Below are positions 1-8,778 of a stretch of DNA of 64,000 nucleotides, piece after piece. Below the pieces are notes generated by a model. The model saw only the letters and a list, made by a program, of their open reading frames with translations. It searched no databases and was not told the origin of the DNA. Source of the DNA: Nostoc sp. CHAB 5824 (GTDB lineage: Bacteria > Cyanobacteriota > Cyanobacteriia > Cyanobacteriales > Nostocaceae); assembly GCF_020829665.1 (NCBI RefSeq), contig NZ_JAIVFT010000006.1, positions 62,001 through 126,000 on the forward strand, written 5' to 3'. The number at the start of each line of letters is the position of its first letter. Positions within the stretch are counted from its first letter, which is position 1. Position numbers and translations under genes: made by a program.

Positions 1-1
1 T

Positions 2-1030
2 GTCAATGCCACTCAGGCAACTTTGCAACAACAACCTGAAACTGCTTATGAGCCGATTTTAGTTAAAACTACGTCTGGAAAATATAAGCTCATCGATTTT
101 CATCAATTACTCTTAGCCTACTCCCAAATTCATGCCTTAACACTTGTTGAACTACAGCAGGTGGCGGAACAATCTAGAGTTGCTAAAGCAGGCTTTCGTG
201 ATCTTCAACAGAACTATACGCAATTAATCCAGAATGAAAAAATGGCTGCTTTAGGACAACTGGTTGCTGGTATTGCACACGAAATCAATAACCCCGTCAA
301 CTTTATTGCTGGTAACCTTGTTCACGCCATTGAATACAGCCAAGATTTACTTAATCTTATTAGATTGTACCAACAATGTTATCCTGAACCAGAAGTAGAT
401 ATTAAAACTGCGATCGCACAAATTGAACTGGATTTTTTAAGTACTGATCTTCCCCGTCTTCTCACCTCTATGCAGATTGGCACTAAGCGAATCGAGCAAA
501 TCATTCTTTCCTTAAGAAATTTTTCTCGTCTTGATGAATCTGACAAAAAATTAGTTGATATCCATGAAGGTATTGATAGCACCCTACTAATTTTACAAAG
601 TCGTCTCAAAAATCACAAAGTCGGTGAAAGCATAAACATCATTAAGGAATACGCTGAACTTCCTCAAGTTGAGTGCTATGCAGGGTTACTCAATCAGGTA
701 TTTCTGAATATTTTGTCGAATGCTATTGATGCTATAGAAGAATCATTAGAAACAAATAAAGGAGAAATTTGCATTCGTACCGAACTCAGTGATGATAATC
801 AAGTAATTGTTCACTTTTGTGATAATGGGCCGGGAATTCTAGAGAGTATCCAAAACAAATTATTTGACCCCTTTTTCACCACTAAAGCCGTTGGTAAAGG
901 AACTGGATTAGGTCTATCTATCAGCTATCAAATTATTGTAGAAAAGCACAGTGGTCAACTGCAATGCATGTCGTCTTTAGGCGAAGGAACTGAGTTTATT
1001 ATTAAAATTCCAGTTCGAGTTAATTCTTAA
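2..1030 (+). CDS. Sensor histidine kinase, C-terminal part (5' end outside window)
   Basis: The reading frame is open from base 2, so the gene starts left of the window and only the end is seen. Numbering from the Leu codon at base 23, a short segment resembling the end of a CBS or sensor domain (DFHQLLLAYSQIHAL) and a coiled linker lead to a HisKA domain with phospho-acceptor His-86 in IAHEINNP. HATPase_c motifs follow: N box NILSNAIDAI, G1 DNGPGI, then FFTTK and GTGLGLS. No receiver domain follows; the protein ends in KIPVRVNS, as kinases of this class do. The HEINNP-type H box is common at the end of large cyanobacterial multisensor kinases. The ligand and partner regulator cannot be deduced. 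The kinase function is secure; the full architecture is unknown. Confidence 0.9.
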   Translation, partial: VNATQATLQQQPETAYEPILVKTTSGKYKLIDFHQLLLAYSQIHALTLVELQQVAEQSRVAKAGFRDLQQNYTQLIQNEKMAALGQLVAGIAHEINNPVNFIAGNLVHAIEYSQDLLNLIRLYQQCYPEPEVDIKTAIAQIELDFLSTDLPRLLTSMQIGTKRIEQIILSLRNFSRLDESDKKLVDIHEGIDSTLLILQSRLKNHKVGESINIIKEYAELPQVECYAGLLNQVFLNILSNAIDAIEESLETNKGEICIRTELSDDNQVIVHFCDNGPGILESIQNKLFDPFFTTKAVGKGTGLGLSISYQIIVEKHSGQLQCMSSLGEGTEFIIKIPVRVNS

Positions 1031-1148
1031 TAAGTTCACAAAAACTAGCTGTAAAAATTTATGATAAAAAACAAGCAATAAGCAAAGGATAGACATTTTT
1101 ATAAATGGTCAATATTATCAGTTTTCCTTCACTTAAATATTGAATTTT

Positions 1149-1183
1149 AACTCCTCACTCCTCACTTCTGACTCCTAACTTCT
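1149..1183. repeat. Heptamer STRR, 5 units
   Basis: Five contiguous 7-bp units of the form NACTCCT or NACTTCT lie directly beside the stop codon of the AI-2E transporter gene. Such short tandemly repeated heptamers are typical of heterocystous cyanobacteria. No function is inferred. Confidence 0.8.
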
Positions 1184-1185
1184 CT

Positions 1186-2346
1186 TTAACTATAAGTTCC
1201 GGCCCTCTCGCTAGTGATCGTAACAGGCTCTGACACGATATCATCTATCTTATTAAACTCTCCGGCCCGCCAGCTATCTGTTATATCTTTGATAAAACTG
1301 GCAATAGGGATCGCAATTAACAAACCCAGAACTCCTCCCAACTTTGCCCCCAACAGCAAAGAAATTACCACCCACACAGGATTTAGTCCAGTCAAATTGC
1401 CAAGAATTCTAGGTGCTATGAAATTAGAATTAACTTGGTCAATCGCAACAGCTACACCCAAGACTTCAACTCCTAACCAAAAGTTTTGCAGCGCCACCAA
1501 CAAACTTACTATGGCAATACCTACTCCTGTACCAAAGGGGAAGAGAGAAAATAAACCAATACCGATGCCAAAAAGTAGAGCCAAGGGAACTTGCAGCGCC
1601 AAAAATGCCAGTGTAATTGTCACCCCTAACACAGCTCCCAATGTTGCTTGACCGATGAAGTAATTATGGAAATCCTCTCGCAGTAATTCCCGCACTCTTG
1701 ACCCAATGTTAGGGGGAAACCACTGAAAAATTCCGTCCCAAAGACGTTCGCCGTTCAATATTAGGTAGATAGTCAAAACTACCGCCAGCAGGACGTTGAG
1801 GACAATACCAATGGTATCGACAGCAAAACCCAGAATTCTCCCAGTGAAAGACTGAAGTTGGTTAGATAATCGTTCAAGAACTTGGGTAAATAAACCACTT
1901 AAATTAATGGGAAGTTGTTGTTGACTTAATGCCCAATCTTGAAAAGCTTGCAACTGTTGAGTACCAGAATCAATCCAACTAGGCAATATATTAGCTAGCT
2001 CGTTAAGCTGTTGAATAATCAGAGGAACTAAGGTAATGCCTAAAGCCACTAAAACCACCACAGTCAAAAGTAACACTCCTCCGATCGCAACGTTACGTTT
2101 TACCCCTTGTTCCTGGAGAAACTGGATTGGATAGTTCAATACAAAAGCTAGTAAGATGGCGGCAGCAATAATACTGACCAAAGGTTGAAAATACTGCACA
2201 ACCTGGAGCAATAGCCAACCATTAAGAATGGCAATAGGAAATGCTAATCCTATAGTTAACCATCGCGGCAGTTTGTTTGCTGATTGCATTAGTGGTGACT
2301 CCACAAAATTTTTAAGTTTATTTTCGCTTTTGGCTACTAGACTCAT
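1186..2346 (-). CDS. AI-2E family transporter (membrane permease)
   Basis: 386-residue integral membrane protein of the AI-2E transporter/UPF0118 family. Two hydrophobic segments near residues 30-95 are followed by a soluble, Gln/Leu-rich amphipathic stretch (about 115-170) and five to six further membrane segments to about 355. This is the usual layout of the family, including the glycine-rich FPFGTGVGIAI loop and the late GLNPVWVVISLLLGAKLGG segment. Family members have been linked to autoinducer-2 export, sodium/proton antiport or other small-solute efflux, so the substrate here is unknown. Length is normal. It appears monocistronic: the neighbour on the left is convergent, and the Nudix gene upstream is separated by about 260 bp. 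Confidence 0.85.
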   Translation of the reverse strand: MSLVAKSENKLKNFVESPLMQSANKLPRWLTIGLAFPIAILNGWLLLQVVQYFQPLVSIIAAAILLAFVLNYPIQFLQEQGVKRNVAIGGVLLLTVVVLVALGITLVPLIIQQLNELANILPSWIDSGTQQLQAFQDWALSQQQLPINLSGLFTQVLERLSNQLQSFTGRILGFAVDTIGIVLNVLLAVVLTIYLILNGERLWDGIFQWFPPNIGSRVRELLREDFHNYFIGQATLGAVLGVTITLAFLALQVPLALLFGIGIGLFSLFPFGTGVGIAIVSLLVALQNFWLGVEVLGVAVAIDQVNSNFIAPRILGNLTGLNPVWVVISLLLGAKLGGVLGLLIAIPIASFIKDITDSWRAGEFNKIDDIVSEPVTITSERAGTYS

Positions 2347-2605
2347 AAAAACGCATCTCGCTATCTAAAAGATAGGGCTGTCAGTCAGCAAAATATAGAA
2401 GAATATTAAATTATCTAGTTAAGTAAACTGAGAATCAAACTATTTTTTTATACGCTGCATGTAGCAGTACGATCGCACTGCCTTCTATTATATTGACCTG
2501 ACATACCTAATCCTATACCTGCCAAAATAGCAATTACAAAAAACCTATAACCTAAACTAAGTTAATCGACTTGGGTGTGCGAGAGAGGAATAAGGTTTAA
2601 GGCTG

Positions 2606-3031
2606 TTACTTTTTATCTATAAAATCCAACATAATTCGCTGATGCACATTCCCCAAAGGTCGCACTTCACCAGCGTTTTGCGAATAACAGTTACCTTGAT
2701 GAATATCTTCTGGGGTCAATAACCCCATATCCCAGCCTTCATTCAAAACCAGTTGATTTAATTCCACCAACAATGGTGCATGAAAGACATGACGGACTAC
2801 TCTTTCGTCAGGATAACAGCCAAATTCCACAACGGGTGGTAAATTATAGCCGATTTCTTCTAGAATTTCTCGCTTCACTGCTACCTCTGGCGTTTCACCA
2901 GGTTCGATATGACCGCCAAATAGTCCCCAGTAACCAGGGTAGAGAATACCGGGGATATTATCCCGCAGTTGCATGAGAAACTTGTTTTTTTGGTAGAGAA
3001 TTGCGATCGCTACATGTATCGGTTTGTTCAT
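2606..3031 (-). CDS. Nudix hydrolase
   Basis: 141-residue Nudix hydrolase. The complete 23-residue Nudix box G-x5-E-x7-R-E-U-x-E-E-x-G-U spans residues 40-62: Gly-40, Glu-46, Arg-54, Glu-55, the metal-binding pair Glu-58/Glu-59, Gly-61. The preceding YPGYWGLFGGHIEPGE is typical of NTP-pyrophosphohydrolase and 8-oxo-dGTPase-like members. The enzyme should hydrolyse a nucleoside diphosphate linked to another moiety; the substrate cannot be read from sequence. Start is the ATG of MNKPIHVAIA. The lipoprotein gene upstream on the same strand ends about 20 bp away, so the two may be co-transcribed. Confidence 0.9.
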   Translation of the reverse strand: MNKPIHVAIAILYQKNKFLMQLRDNIPGILYPGYWGLFGGHIEPGETPEVAVKREILEEIGYNLPPVVEFGCYPDERVVRHVFHAPLLVELNQLVLNEGWDMGLLTPEDIHQGNCYSQNAGEVRPLGNVHQRIMLDFIDKK

Positions 3032-3052
3032 ATGTTCATTTTTAATTACTAA

Positions 3053-3535
3053 TTACTCTTCTTCTAGATAAACTTCCCCCAATTCTTTACCAGCTAAGGG
3101 GATACTTCGGTAGCGAACTTTACCCTTAATTACCACTTGTGCCCCCTCGCCCAGATTCTTTTGATTAGTGATAACCCAAATTTTGCCAGTCGAGTCACTA
3201 ATTTCATAAGCCCACTGCTTCATTAGAGGAGCTTGCTTTTCCACCTTACCTTGGATGTAAACTGTAGGCTGATTGTCTTGTTCTGGTTTAATTTCTCGAA
3301 TTGGGGTGACATTGGTACCAATTTTGAAATTACTCCCATTCAAGCCAGATGAGGTTAAACTACCACAACTACAAAGTCCCACCAATAAAAAAATCAACCC
3401 CAGGCGGTAGGGAACAATACTATGCCTGTACAAGAACGGAAGGGACAATCTCGTTTGTTGCATGAAAGCCACCGATTGAGCAAATTTTTGCTTCACTGCT
3501 TGCTTTGTCGCCAGTTTCATCAGGTCTGTTCCCAT
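3053..3535 (-). CDS. Hypothetical lipoprotein, OB-fold-like
   Basis: 160-residue protein of unknown function. A hydrophobic segment (YRLGLIFLLVGL) is followed by Cys-Ser-Cys-Gly, which could serve as a lipobox (L-C-S-C), suggesting membrane anchoring. The C-terminal 90 residues (VYIQGKVEKQAPLMKQWAYE..., GAQVVIKGKVRYRSI) resemble a small OB-fold-type beta barrel; this is an inference from the GKV...V.GKV strand pattern. The start is uncertain: ATG codons at 3535, 3520 and 3463 are all possible, and the last would give a normal signal-peptide length. It lies just upstream of the Nudix gene on the same strand. Confidence 0.55.
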   Translation of the reverse strand: MGTDLMKLATKQAVKQKFAQSVAFMQQTRLSLPFLYRHSIVPYRLGLIFLLVGLCSCGSLTSSGLNGSNFKIGTNVTPIREIKPEQDNQPTVYIQGKVEKQAPLMKQWAYEISDSTGKIWVITNQKNLGEGAQVVIKGKVRYRSIPLAGKELGEVYLEEE

Positions 3536-3693
3536 CTATACTATTCTCTGCACTTCAGAAACACACTCTCAACTGAGCAAAAAAATGTTCTGAATTTTAT
3601 CCGTAATTCTTTATTCTTCAGATAACGCCATTGATCTGAGAAAATAAACATTATGGATTTACTGTGAGAAGAACGCTACGACACCAATTAAGA

Positions 3694-3790
3694 AGCAGGG
3701 GGACTCGAGGCCCCCACGGAGTGGGGATTGGGGGAGAGGGGGCAGGGGGCAAGGGGAAAGACTTGTTGCAAGTGTTTTGACAAAAGGCGT
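3694..3790. repeat. G-rich dispersed repeat upstream of folD
   Basis: A block of G-rich DNA (CGAGGCCCCCACGGAGTGGGG, then GGGGGAGAGGGGGCAGGGGG) ends in AAAGACTTGTTGCAA. The last part recurs at about 7425-7440 in another intergenic repeat, so this is a dispersed element and not a gene. It lies 20-115 bp before the folD start. Confidence 0.6.
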
Positions 3791-3808
3791 ATATAGCTGG
3801 GAATTCTC

Positions 3809-4696
3809 ATGGAAACAAAAACTGCCAAACTCCTTGATGGTAAAGCAATAGCTGCAAAAATTCAGCAAGAACTTTCTGTTGCCATTACACAATTAGAACC
3901 AAAAATTGGACGACCTCCTGGTTTAGCAGTGCTGATGGTTGGCGATAATCCAGCGTCAGCGGCTTATGTCCGTAATAAAGAAAAAGCTTGCGCTAAAGTT
4001 GGCATCGCCTCTTTTGGTAAGCATTTTCCTGCCCAAACTACCTTTGGGGAGTTAGAAGAGGTCATAGCTGCACTAAACCAGGATGAACGGGTGGATGGAA
4101 TTCTTGTGCAGTTGCCCTTACCTAACCACTTGGATGCTGTGGCTCTGCTACATCAAATTGATCCCAATAAAGATGTTGATGGACTGCACCCAGTTAACTT
4201 GGGGCGACTAGTACGGGGAGAAACCGGTTTACGCAGCTGCACCCCGGCTGGTGTAATGCGGCTTTTAGAAGAATATGAGATTCCCTTGCAAGGAAAACAG
4301 GCAGTAGTAGTGGGACGCAGTATTTTGGTGGGTAAACCAATGGCGCTGATGCTACTAGAAGCTGATGCCACAGTCACGATCGCTCACTCGCGATCGCATG
4401 ACCTAGAAACCATCACCCAAAATGCTGATATTCTAATTGCAGCAGTAGGTCGTCCTGGACTAATCGCTGCTGACATGGTAAAACCGGGCGCTGTTGTGGT
4501 AGATGTGGGAATGAATCGCGTCACTGATGCTAGTGGCAAAAGCCGTTTAATTGGCGATGTCCACTTTGAATCAACCGCTGCTGTAGCAGAATTTATCACC
4601 CCCGTTCCTGGTGGTGTTGGTCCTATGACTGTTGCCATATTGTTGCAAAATACATTTGCCAGCTATTCTAGGGCAGCAAGAGCAGAAAAAGAGTAA
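3809..4696 (+). CDS. folD: Bifunctional methylenetetrahydrofolate dehydrogenase / methenyltetrahydrofolate cyclohydrolase
   Basis: 295-residue FolD, which interconverts 5,10-methylene-THF, 5,10-methenyl-THF and 10-formyl-THF with NADP in the cytoplasm. Family signatures are all present: the N-terminal catalytic segment with YVRNKEKAC (active-site Lys), [11 protein letters not shown], the loop [11 protein letters not shown], the Rossmann motif [11 protein letters not shown], and the C-terminal [10 protein letters not shown]. Length matches the family. Start is the ATG at 3809. crtE and a divergent-PAP2 gene follow on the same strand but with gaps of 160 and 280 bp, so independent promoters are likely. 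No defects seen. Confidence 0.97.
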   Translation: METKTAKLLDGKAIAAKIQQELSVAITQLEPKIGRPPGLAVLMVGDNPASAAYVRNKEKACAKVGIASFGKHFPAQTTFGELEEVIAALNQDERVDGILVQLPLPNHLDAVALLHQIDPNKDVDGLHPVNLGRLVRGETGLRSCTPAGVMRLLEEYEIPLQGKQAVVVGRSILVGKPMALMLLEADATVTIAHSRSHDLETITQNADILIAAVGRPGLIAADMVKPGAVVVDVGMNRVTDASGKSRLIGDVHFESTAAVAEFITPVPGGVGPMTVAILLQNTFASYSRAARAEKE

Positions 4697-4752
4697 CGAG
4701 TGATGAGTTAAAAGTTAAGAGTTATTAATTCTAATATCCTAACTCCTGTACA

Positions 4753-4770
4753 GACGCGATTAATCGCGTC
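4753..4770. repeat. 18-bp perfect palindrome
   Basis: GACGCGATTAATCGCGTC is a perfect 18-bp palindrome in the folD-crtE gap, an intergenic motif often seen in Nostoc-type genomes. It could form a hairpin in the folD 3' region, but no T-tract follows, so it is not called a terminator. Confidence 0.7.
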
Positions 4771-4857
4771 TCTCCTAATTCTTCATTTTTTGAGCGCCAC
4801 AGCACCTTAAAATTGTGACGTATAAGACAAAAATCCCAAAATGTCAGGAATTTAAGA

Positions 4858-5790
4858 ATGGTAGCAACTGATAACGTTCAAAAGACACCACCAGAGGAAG
4901 CCACGTTTAACTTAGCAGCTTATCTGAAAGAGCGACAAAAGCTTTGTGATACTGCTTTGGATCAGGCTATCCCAATCATTTATCCAGAAAAGATTTATGA
5001 GGCGATGCGCTACTCGTTATTAGCTGGAGGCAAGCGTGTACGTCCCATTCTTTGCCTTGCAACCTGTGAAATGATGGGTGGAACCATCGAAATGGCTATG
5101 CCAACAGCTTGTGCTGTGGAAATGATCCACACAATGTCGTTGATTCATGACGACCTGCCGGCGATGGATAATGACGATTACCGTCGCGGGAAGCTGACGA
5201 ATCATAAAGTCTATGGCGAAGATGTGGCAATTTTGGCTGGGGATGGCTTGTTGGCTCTGGCTTTTGAGTTTGTTGCCATTCAAACCCCCCAAAGTGTTAA
5301 TAGAGAGGTAGTCTTGCAAGTCATTGCCCGTCTTGGTCGGGCGCTGGGGGCAGCTGGTTTGGTCGGCGGTCAAGTTGTCGATTTAGAGTCGGAAGGTAAA
5401 TCCGATATTTCCCTAGAAACGTTAAATTTCATCCATAAACACAAAACAGCCGCTCTTTTAGAAGCTTGCGTAGTTTGTGGCGGGATCGTAGCTGGGGCAT
5501 CACCTGAAGATGTGCAACGACTGACCCGTTATGCTCAAAATATTGGGCTAGCATTCCAAATCATCGATGATATTTTGGATATCACTGCTACTCAAGAGGA
5601 ATTAGGCAAAACAGCAGGTAAAGACCAAAAAGCGCAGAAAGTGACCTATCCTAGCCTTTGGGGGCTTGAGGAATCTCGCTTAAAAGCCCAAGAGCTAGTT
5701 AAAGCAGCTTGTGCGGAATTAGAACCATTTGGAGAGAGAGCCAAATCACTCCAAGCGATCGCTCATTTTATAACCAGCCGCAATAACTAG
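4858..5790 (+). CDS. crtE: Geranylgeranyl/farnesyl diphosphate synthase
   Basis: 310-residue trans-isoprenyl diphosphate synthase. It condenses IPP with allylic diphosphates to make the C15-C20 precursors of carotenoids, phytol, quinones and chlorophyll tails. The first aspartate-rich motif is [13 protein letters not shown] (followed by YRRG), the second is FQIIDDILD; the GGKRVRP substrate-binding loop precedes them. Length and spacing are typical of cyanobacterial CrtE. Start is ATG at 4858. The gene downstream encodes a divergent PAP2 protein, an order often seen in cyanobacteria, so a link between prenyl-diphosphate supply and a membrane phosphatase-like protein is plausible but unproven. 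Confidence 0.95.
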   Translation: MVATDNVQKTPPEEATFNLAAYLKERQKLCDTALDQAIPIIYPEKIYEAMRYSLLAGGKRVRPILCLATCEMMGGTIEMAMPTACAVEMIHTMSLIHDDLPAMDNDDYRRGKLTNHKVYGEDVAILAGDGLLALAFEFVAIQTPQSVNREVVLQVIARLGRALGAAGLVGGQVVDLESEGKSDISLETLNFIHKHKTAALLEACVVCGGIVAGASPEDVQRLTRYAQNIGLAFQIIDDILDITATQEELGKTAGKDQKAQKVTYPSLWGLEESRLKAQELVKAACAELEPFGERAKSLQAIAHFITSRNN

Positions 5791-5920
5791 TAACGCTTTG
5801 AGGAATCCAGAATTTTCAATTTTTATACTGCAAGCGTTTCATTGATTCGGAATGGATGGTTTACTTACATCATGCTGTACTACACCGTCCAGCGGAATTC
5901 AAAATTCACTCATTCAAAAT

Positions 5921-5949
5921 CCAAAAAGCTTACTTGATAAGCTTTTGGG
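5921..5949. other. Hairpin downstream of crtE
   Basis: AAAAGCTTA and TAAGCTTTT form a perfect 9-bp stem around a 5-nt loop, and the surrounding TTCAAAAT/AATTTGAA sequence can extend it imperfectly. It lies 130 bp after crtE. No T-tract follows, so a transcript-stabilising or partial-terminator role is only a guess. Confidence 0.5.
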
Positions 5950-6073
5950 TGAATTTGAATAATTGGTATGTTTTCACCATGATGTACTAGGTTAATTTTG
6001 GATTTTGGGTTGAATCTAAATGTTTCCTCAACCAAAAACTGCTGCTCATATTTACTAACCTAACCAAAATACC

Positions 6074-6529
6074 ATGCAGGACATAGGCAACATTTTAGAC
6101 AACCGGGTGCTGCTGGTTGCTTTGATAGCTTGTTTAATTGCTCAAGCCCTAAAGCTCGTAATCGAGATCATCAAAAATCGCAAACTGAATGTGCGTGTTT
6201 TGGTGACAACCGGAGGTATGCCCAGTGCCCACTCAGCTTTAGTTACAGCTCTAGCCGCTGGTGTAGGGCAAACACTCGGTTGGGCATCTCCTGATTTTGC
6301 CGTTGCGATGGTTTTTGCCATCATCGTCATGTATGATGCAGCGGGAGTTCGCCAAGCAGCTGGTAAGCAAGCTCGTATCCTTAATCAAATGATTGATGAA
6401 TTATTTCATGAAAAACCAGACTTTAGCCAAGACCGTCTGAAGGAATTACTCGGACATACACCAGTTCAGGTAATAGCTGGGTCGGCTTTGGGTATAACTA
6501 TTTATTGGTTAGCTAGGTCTGCTTATTAG
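6074..6529 (+). CDS. Divergent PAP2 family membrane protein (DUF212)
   Basis: 151-residue protein of the divergent PAP2 family (DUF212, distantly related to acid phosphatase/vanadium haloperoxidase). Hallmarks visible are an N-terminal membrane segment (VLLVALIACLIAQALKLVIE), TTGGMPSAHSALVTALA, VMYDAAGVRQAAGKQA and GHTPVQVIAGSALGI. SAH and GHTP correspond to the conserved histidine-containing motifs of the fold. It probably has four membrane spans. It follows crtE on the same strand. Substrate is unknown; a lipid- or prenyl-phosphate is plausible from the PAP2 relationship. Confidence 0.88.
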   Translation: MQDIGNILDNRVLLVALIACLIAQALKLVIEIIKNRKLNVRVLVTTGGMPSAHSALVTALAAGVGQTLGWASPDFAVAMVFAIIVMYDAAGVRQAAGKQARILNQMIDELFHEKPDFSQDRLKELLGHTPVQVIAGSALGITIYWLARSAY

Positions 6530-6553
6530 TCAATAGTCTACAGTTTATTAACC

Positions 6554-6581
6554 AATGACTAATGACTAATGGCTAATGACT
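6554..6581. repeat. Heptamer STRR, 4 units
   Basis: Four 7-bp units AATGACT (one reads AATGGCT). The array is the reverse complement of the AGTCATT heptamers found at 48670, 56900 and 59845. Its last bases run into the stop codon of the next minus-strand gene. Confidence 0.8.
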
Positions 6582-7236
6582 ACAACCGCACAGTTGAGCG
6601 CAGCAGAATTACTTTACGGCTATCTACTATGCTGGCAACAAAACCGCCATTGTTCAGCTTTTGCAATGTGTTGTATGCTTCAGTTTGGTTAGTAGTATAA
6701 ACTGCCAACAAGTAAGGGCGTTGTCCATAAGAAACAAAACCTACGTTACCTCCTACTACTTGCTGCACAGTATTTACTATTTCTGGACGGTTGTAATAAT
6801 CTACCAGCACTGCATAACCTTCTCCTAATGCTTGAGGATTATAGTTAACTGTCTGCTGAGGTTGCTGTGCTTGTGCCTGTACCTGTGGCTGCACATCTGG
6901 CGTTGATGGCCGAGTGGTGATGATGGCAGACAAGCCCACAATATTGCTTACATACCTTGCCCATCGATTGGCATCATCAATTTTGTTAAAGCCCCCTATC
7001 CGCGTCACAGTTTCGTTGAGATATTTGCAGGTAATCGTCTTAAGTTCAGGTGGTAAAGCACTACGCAACTGCTTTTGATTATTTGCTGTGGGGCTGACTA
7101 CTAATAAAAGATACTCACCCGCATTTGGTGGTTGACAAAGGGGAATGGCTTGTTGGGCAAACACAGAACTCATGCCACCAATCAACCCTGCCATCGCTAA
7201 TCCTAAAACACTTGGTAAAGTCTGAAATCTATGCAC
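6580..7236 (-). CDS. Exported protein of unknown function
   Basis: 218 residues. A clear signal peptide (MHRFQTLPSVLGLAMAGLIGGMSSVFA, cleavage before QQ) implies periplasmic location. The mature protein has two similar alpha/beta modules of about 80 residues: AGEYLLLVVSPTANNQKQLRSALP... with NRWARYVSNI, and GYAVLVDYYNRPEIVNTVQQVVGG...AYNTLQKLNNGGF. They are joined by a Gln/Pro-rich linker (QPQVQAQAQQPQQTV). The repeated pattern with a final strand recalls SPOR-like peptidoglycan-binding folds, but this is inference and the family is not recognised. It is probably monocistronic. Confidence 0.7.
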   Translation of the reverse strand: MHRFQTLPSVLGLAMAGLIGGMSSVFAQQAIPLCQPPNAGEYLLLVVSPTANNQKQLRSALPPELKTITCKYLNETVTRIGGFNKIDDANRWARYVSNIVGLSAIITTRPSTPDVQPQVQAQAQQPQQTVNYNPQALGEGYAVLVDYYNRPEIVNTVQQVVGGNVGFVSYGQRPYLLAVYTTNQTEAYNTLQKLNNGGFVASIVDSRKVILLRSTVRL

Positions 7237-7361
7237 AAAAGTTAGATTATGTAAATCAAGGTGTCTTAGAAGATTTTATAAGAAAAAAGTTGAAAACCCA
7301 GTTACTTCAGTATGGCGATAAAAAGAGTGTCAAAAAATATATTTTGTTCTTACTAAATAAA

Positions 7362-7526
7362 ATTGGGGAGTGGGGAAGAGGCAGAGGGGCAGGGGGCATT
7401 GGAAAGAGGACTTGGGGACAAGGAGAAAGACTTGTTGCAACGTTTTGACCTTTTGCCACCTTGTCCCCTTGTCTCCCTCATCCTCCCCTGCTCCCCCTGC
7501 TCCCTGCTCCCCTGCCTCTTCCCAAT
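7362..7526. repeat. Low-complexity inverted repeat, about 165 bp
   Basis: A purine-rich left arm beginning ATTGGGGAG, running through GGGGAAGAGGCAGAGGGGC and ending GGGGACAAGG, is matched by a pyrimidine-rich right arm that starts CCTTGTCCCC and ends CCCCTGCCTCTTCCCAAT. The arms (about 60-65 nt, imperfect) enclose AAAGACTTGTTGCAACG. The whole would fold into a long hairpin between ycf54 and the exported protein gene. No coding potential. Confidence 0.7.
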
Positions 7527-7536
7527 AACCCCATGC

Positions 7537-7866
7537 CTAAGAGACGGTAGCAAGCGATGCCAAGGCATCTGGTATTGTCTCAGAAGGAGCCTGGAACTCA
7601 CCAGTACTGACGTACTCTAAACGCAGTTTTAACCAAGTAATAAATTGGGGATTAGTAGAAATAATTGCTGCTGCTGGTTGGGGACACTTCGCCTTTAGCT
7701 CCGTAAACTGCGGTGTTTCCAAGAAAGCTGGTTGCTGCACCAACCAAAAATCTATTTGTTTTTCTTGTTCGTGGTAGTGACGAGTGCGCTCTTTGAGAAC
7801 TTCGTGTGTCGGTTCTTCTTCGAGAAGAAATCTTTGACTAGCCAAAACGTAATAATATGTTTGCAT
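7537..7866 (-). CDS. ycf54: Ycf54, MgPME-cyclase complex protein
   Basis: 109-residue Ycf54 (DUF2488). It is required for full activity of the Mg-protoporphyrin IX monomethyl ester cyclase that forms ring E of chlorophyll. The sequence carries the family core: YYYVLASQRFLLEEEPTHEVLKERTRHYHEQ, then IDFWLVQQPAFL, AAAIISTNPQFITWLKLRLEYV and TGEFQAPSETIPDALAS. I chose the ATG at 7866 because the protein then begins MQTYYYVLAS at the usual length, AAAGGA sits just upstream, and longer versions would overlap the SnoaL-like gene. The gene lies downstream of that SnoaL-like gene on the same strand. Confidence 0.9.
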   Translation of the reverse strand: MQTYYYVLASQRFLLEEEPTHEVLKERTRHYHEQEKQIDFWLVQQPAFLETPQFTELKAKCPQPAAAIISTNPQFITWLKLRLEYVSTGEFQAPSETIPDALASLATVS

Positions 7867-7931
7867 TTTCATCCTTTGGTTGCTATGTGAATAATGTAAG
7901 GGCACAGTACTGCACTCTGTACCTCTCAAAA

Positions 7932-8648
7932 CTAACTCTTGTGCAATTTCTTGAACCAAGAACTGAACGGACAAGCACTTCCCTGGCTTTGAGCATTTGT
8001 CTTGCCACCAGATGTTAGCTTTTCCAAGAACAGATTATTGTCAAAGTAGTGTTCCAAGGAAATAACTTTCAAGTCATCACTAACTTTTGCAATGCTCATG
8101 CCGATAATTTCTACTGTCTCTCCAGTAGGCGCATAATCTTTGTATTCTCCTTTAAAATGTCCCCAATGCCGCCACTTGAATGTGACATTTGGTGGCCCTG
8201 AAAAAACTTCTAGCACTTCCCAAGGAAATCCTTGGGGAAATGTTGTGTGGAAGACTTTTGCGGATGATTCAAAGTTTTCTTCTGAAGCCTTATAATGTTC
8301 TGAATCAGCCATAAATAAATTGTAAGTACCTTGGGCTGATAAATCTGCTGCTGTGTACTCTACTCCGCCATTAGTACTTACACGAAACTTGTCATTCACA
8401 ATAGATAACCACTCTTGTGGGTTAGCTTTGAAGGATACCTCCATCTCGAAGGTTCGTACCAAGTTTTGCACGATCGCTTCCAGTGTACCTTCAAGGTGAT
8501 TATAGGTACTTTCTTGAGCTAGATTCTCTTTGGAACGAGAATAATCAGGCGGTGTCTGATAACGCCACTCGACATCAGTGCTTTCTGCTATCACCTTATC
8601 CCGATCCTGTACCCAAAGCGGCAGGTTGTTAGACTGTGTTGCGCTCAT
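7932..8648 (-). CDS. SnoaL-like (NTF2 fold) protein
   Basis: 238 residues, beginning MSATQSNNLPLWVQDRD. The C-terminal two thirds reads as an alpha+beta-barrel SnoaL/NTF2-like domain: LEGTLEAIVQNLVRTFEMEVSFKANPQEW, GGVEYTAADL, WRHWGHFKGEYKDYAPTGETVEIIGMSIAKV, then ISLEHYFDNNLFLEKL. Proteins of this type in cyanobacteria are annotated as polyketide-cyclase or ester-cyclase-like; the substrate is unknown. A longer in-frame extension to 8789 exists, but it runs into a dispersed repeat and overlaps pdxJ, so the ATG at 8648 is preferred. It lies between pdxJ and ycf54 on one strand, possibly in one operon. Confidence 0.75.
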   Translation of the reverse strand: MSATQSNNLPLWVQDRDKVIAESTDVEWRYQTPPDYSRSKENLAQESTYNHLEGTLEAIVQNLVRTFEMEVSFKANPQEWLSIVNDKFRVSTNGGVEYTAADLSAQGTYNLFMADSEHYKASEENFESSAKVFHTTFPQGFPWEVLEVFSGPPNVTFKWRHWGHFKGEYKDYAPTGETVEIIGMSIAKVSDDLKVISLEHYFDNNLFLEKLTSGGKTNAQSQGSACPFSSWFKKLHKS

Positions 8649-8778
8649 AGAATTTTTTGCTGAAGATTTGCTCTCAATTTCTAGATTTCGCAGTAGACAA
8701 CCCCTCTTTTTAGGTAGGGGACACGGGGCAGGGGGGAAATTGTAGTAAGTGTTTCCCCTATGCCTAATGCCCAATGCC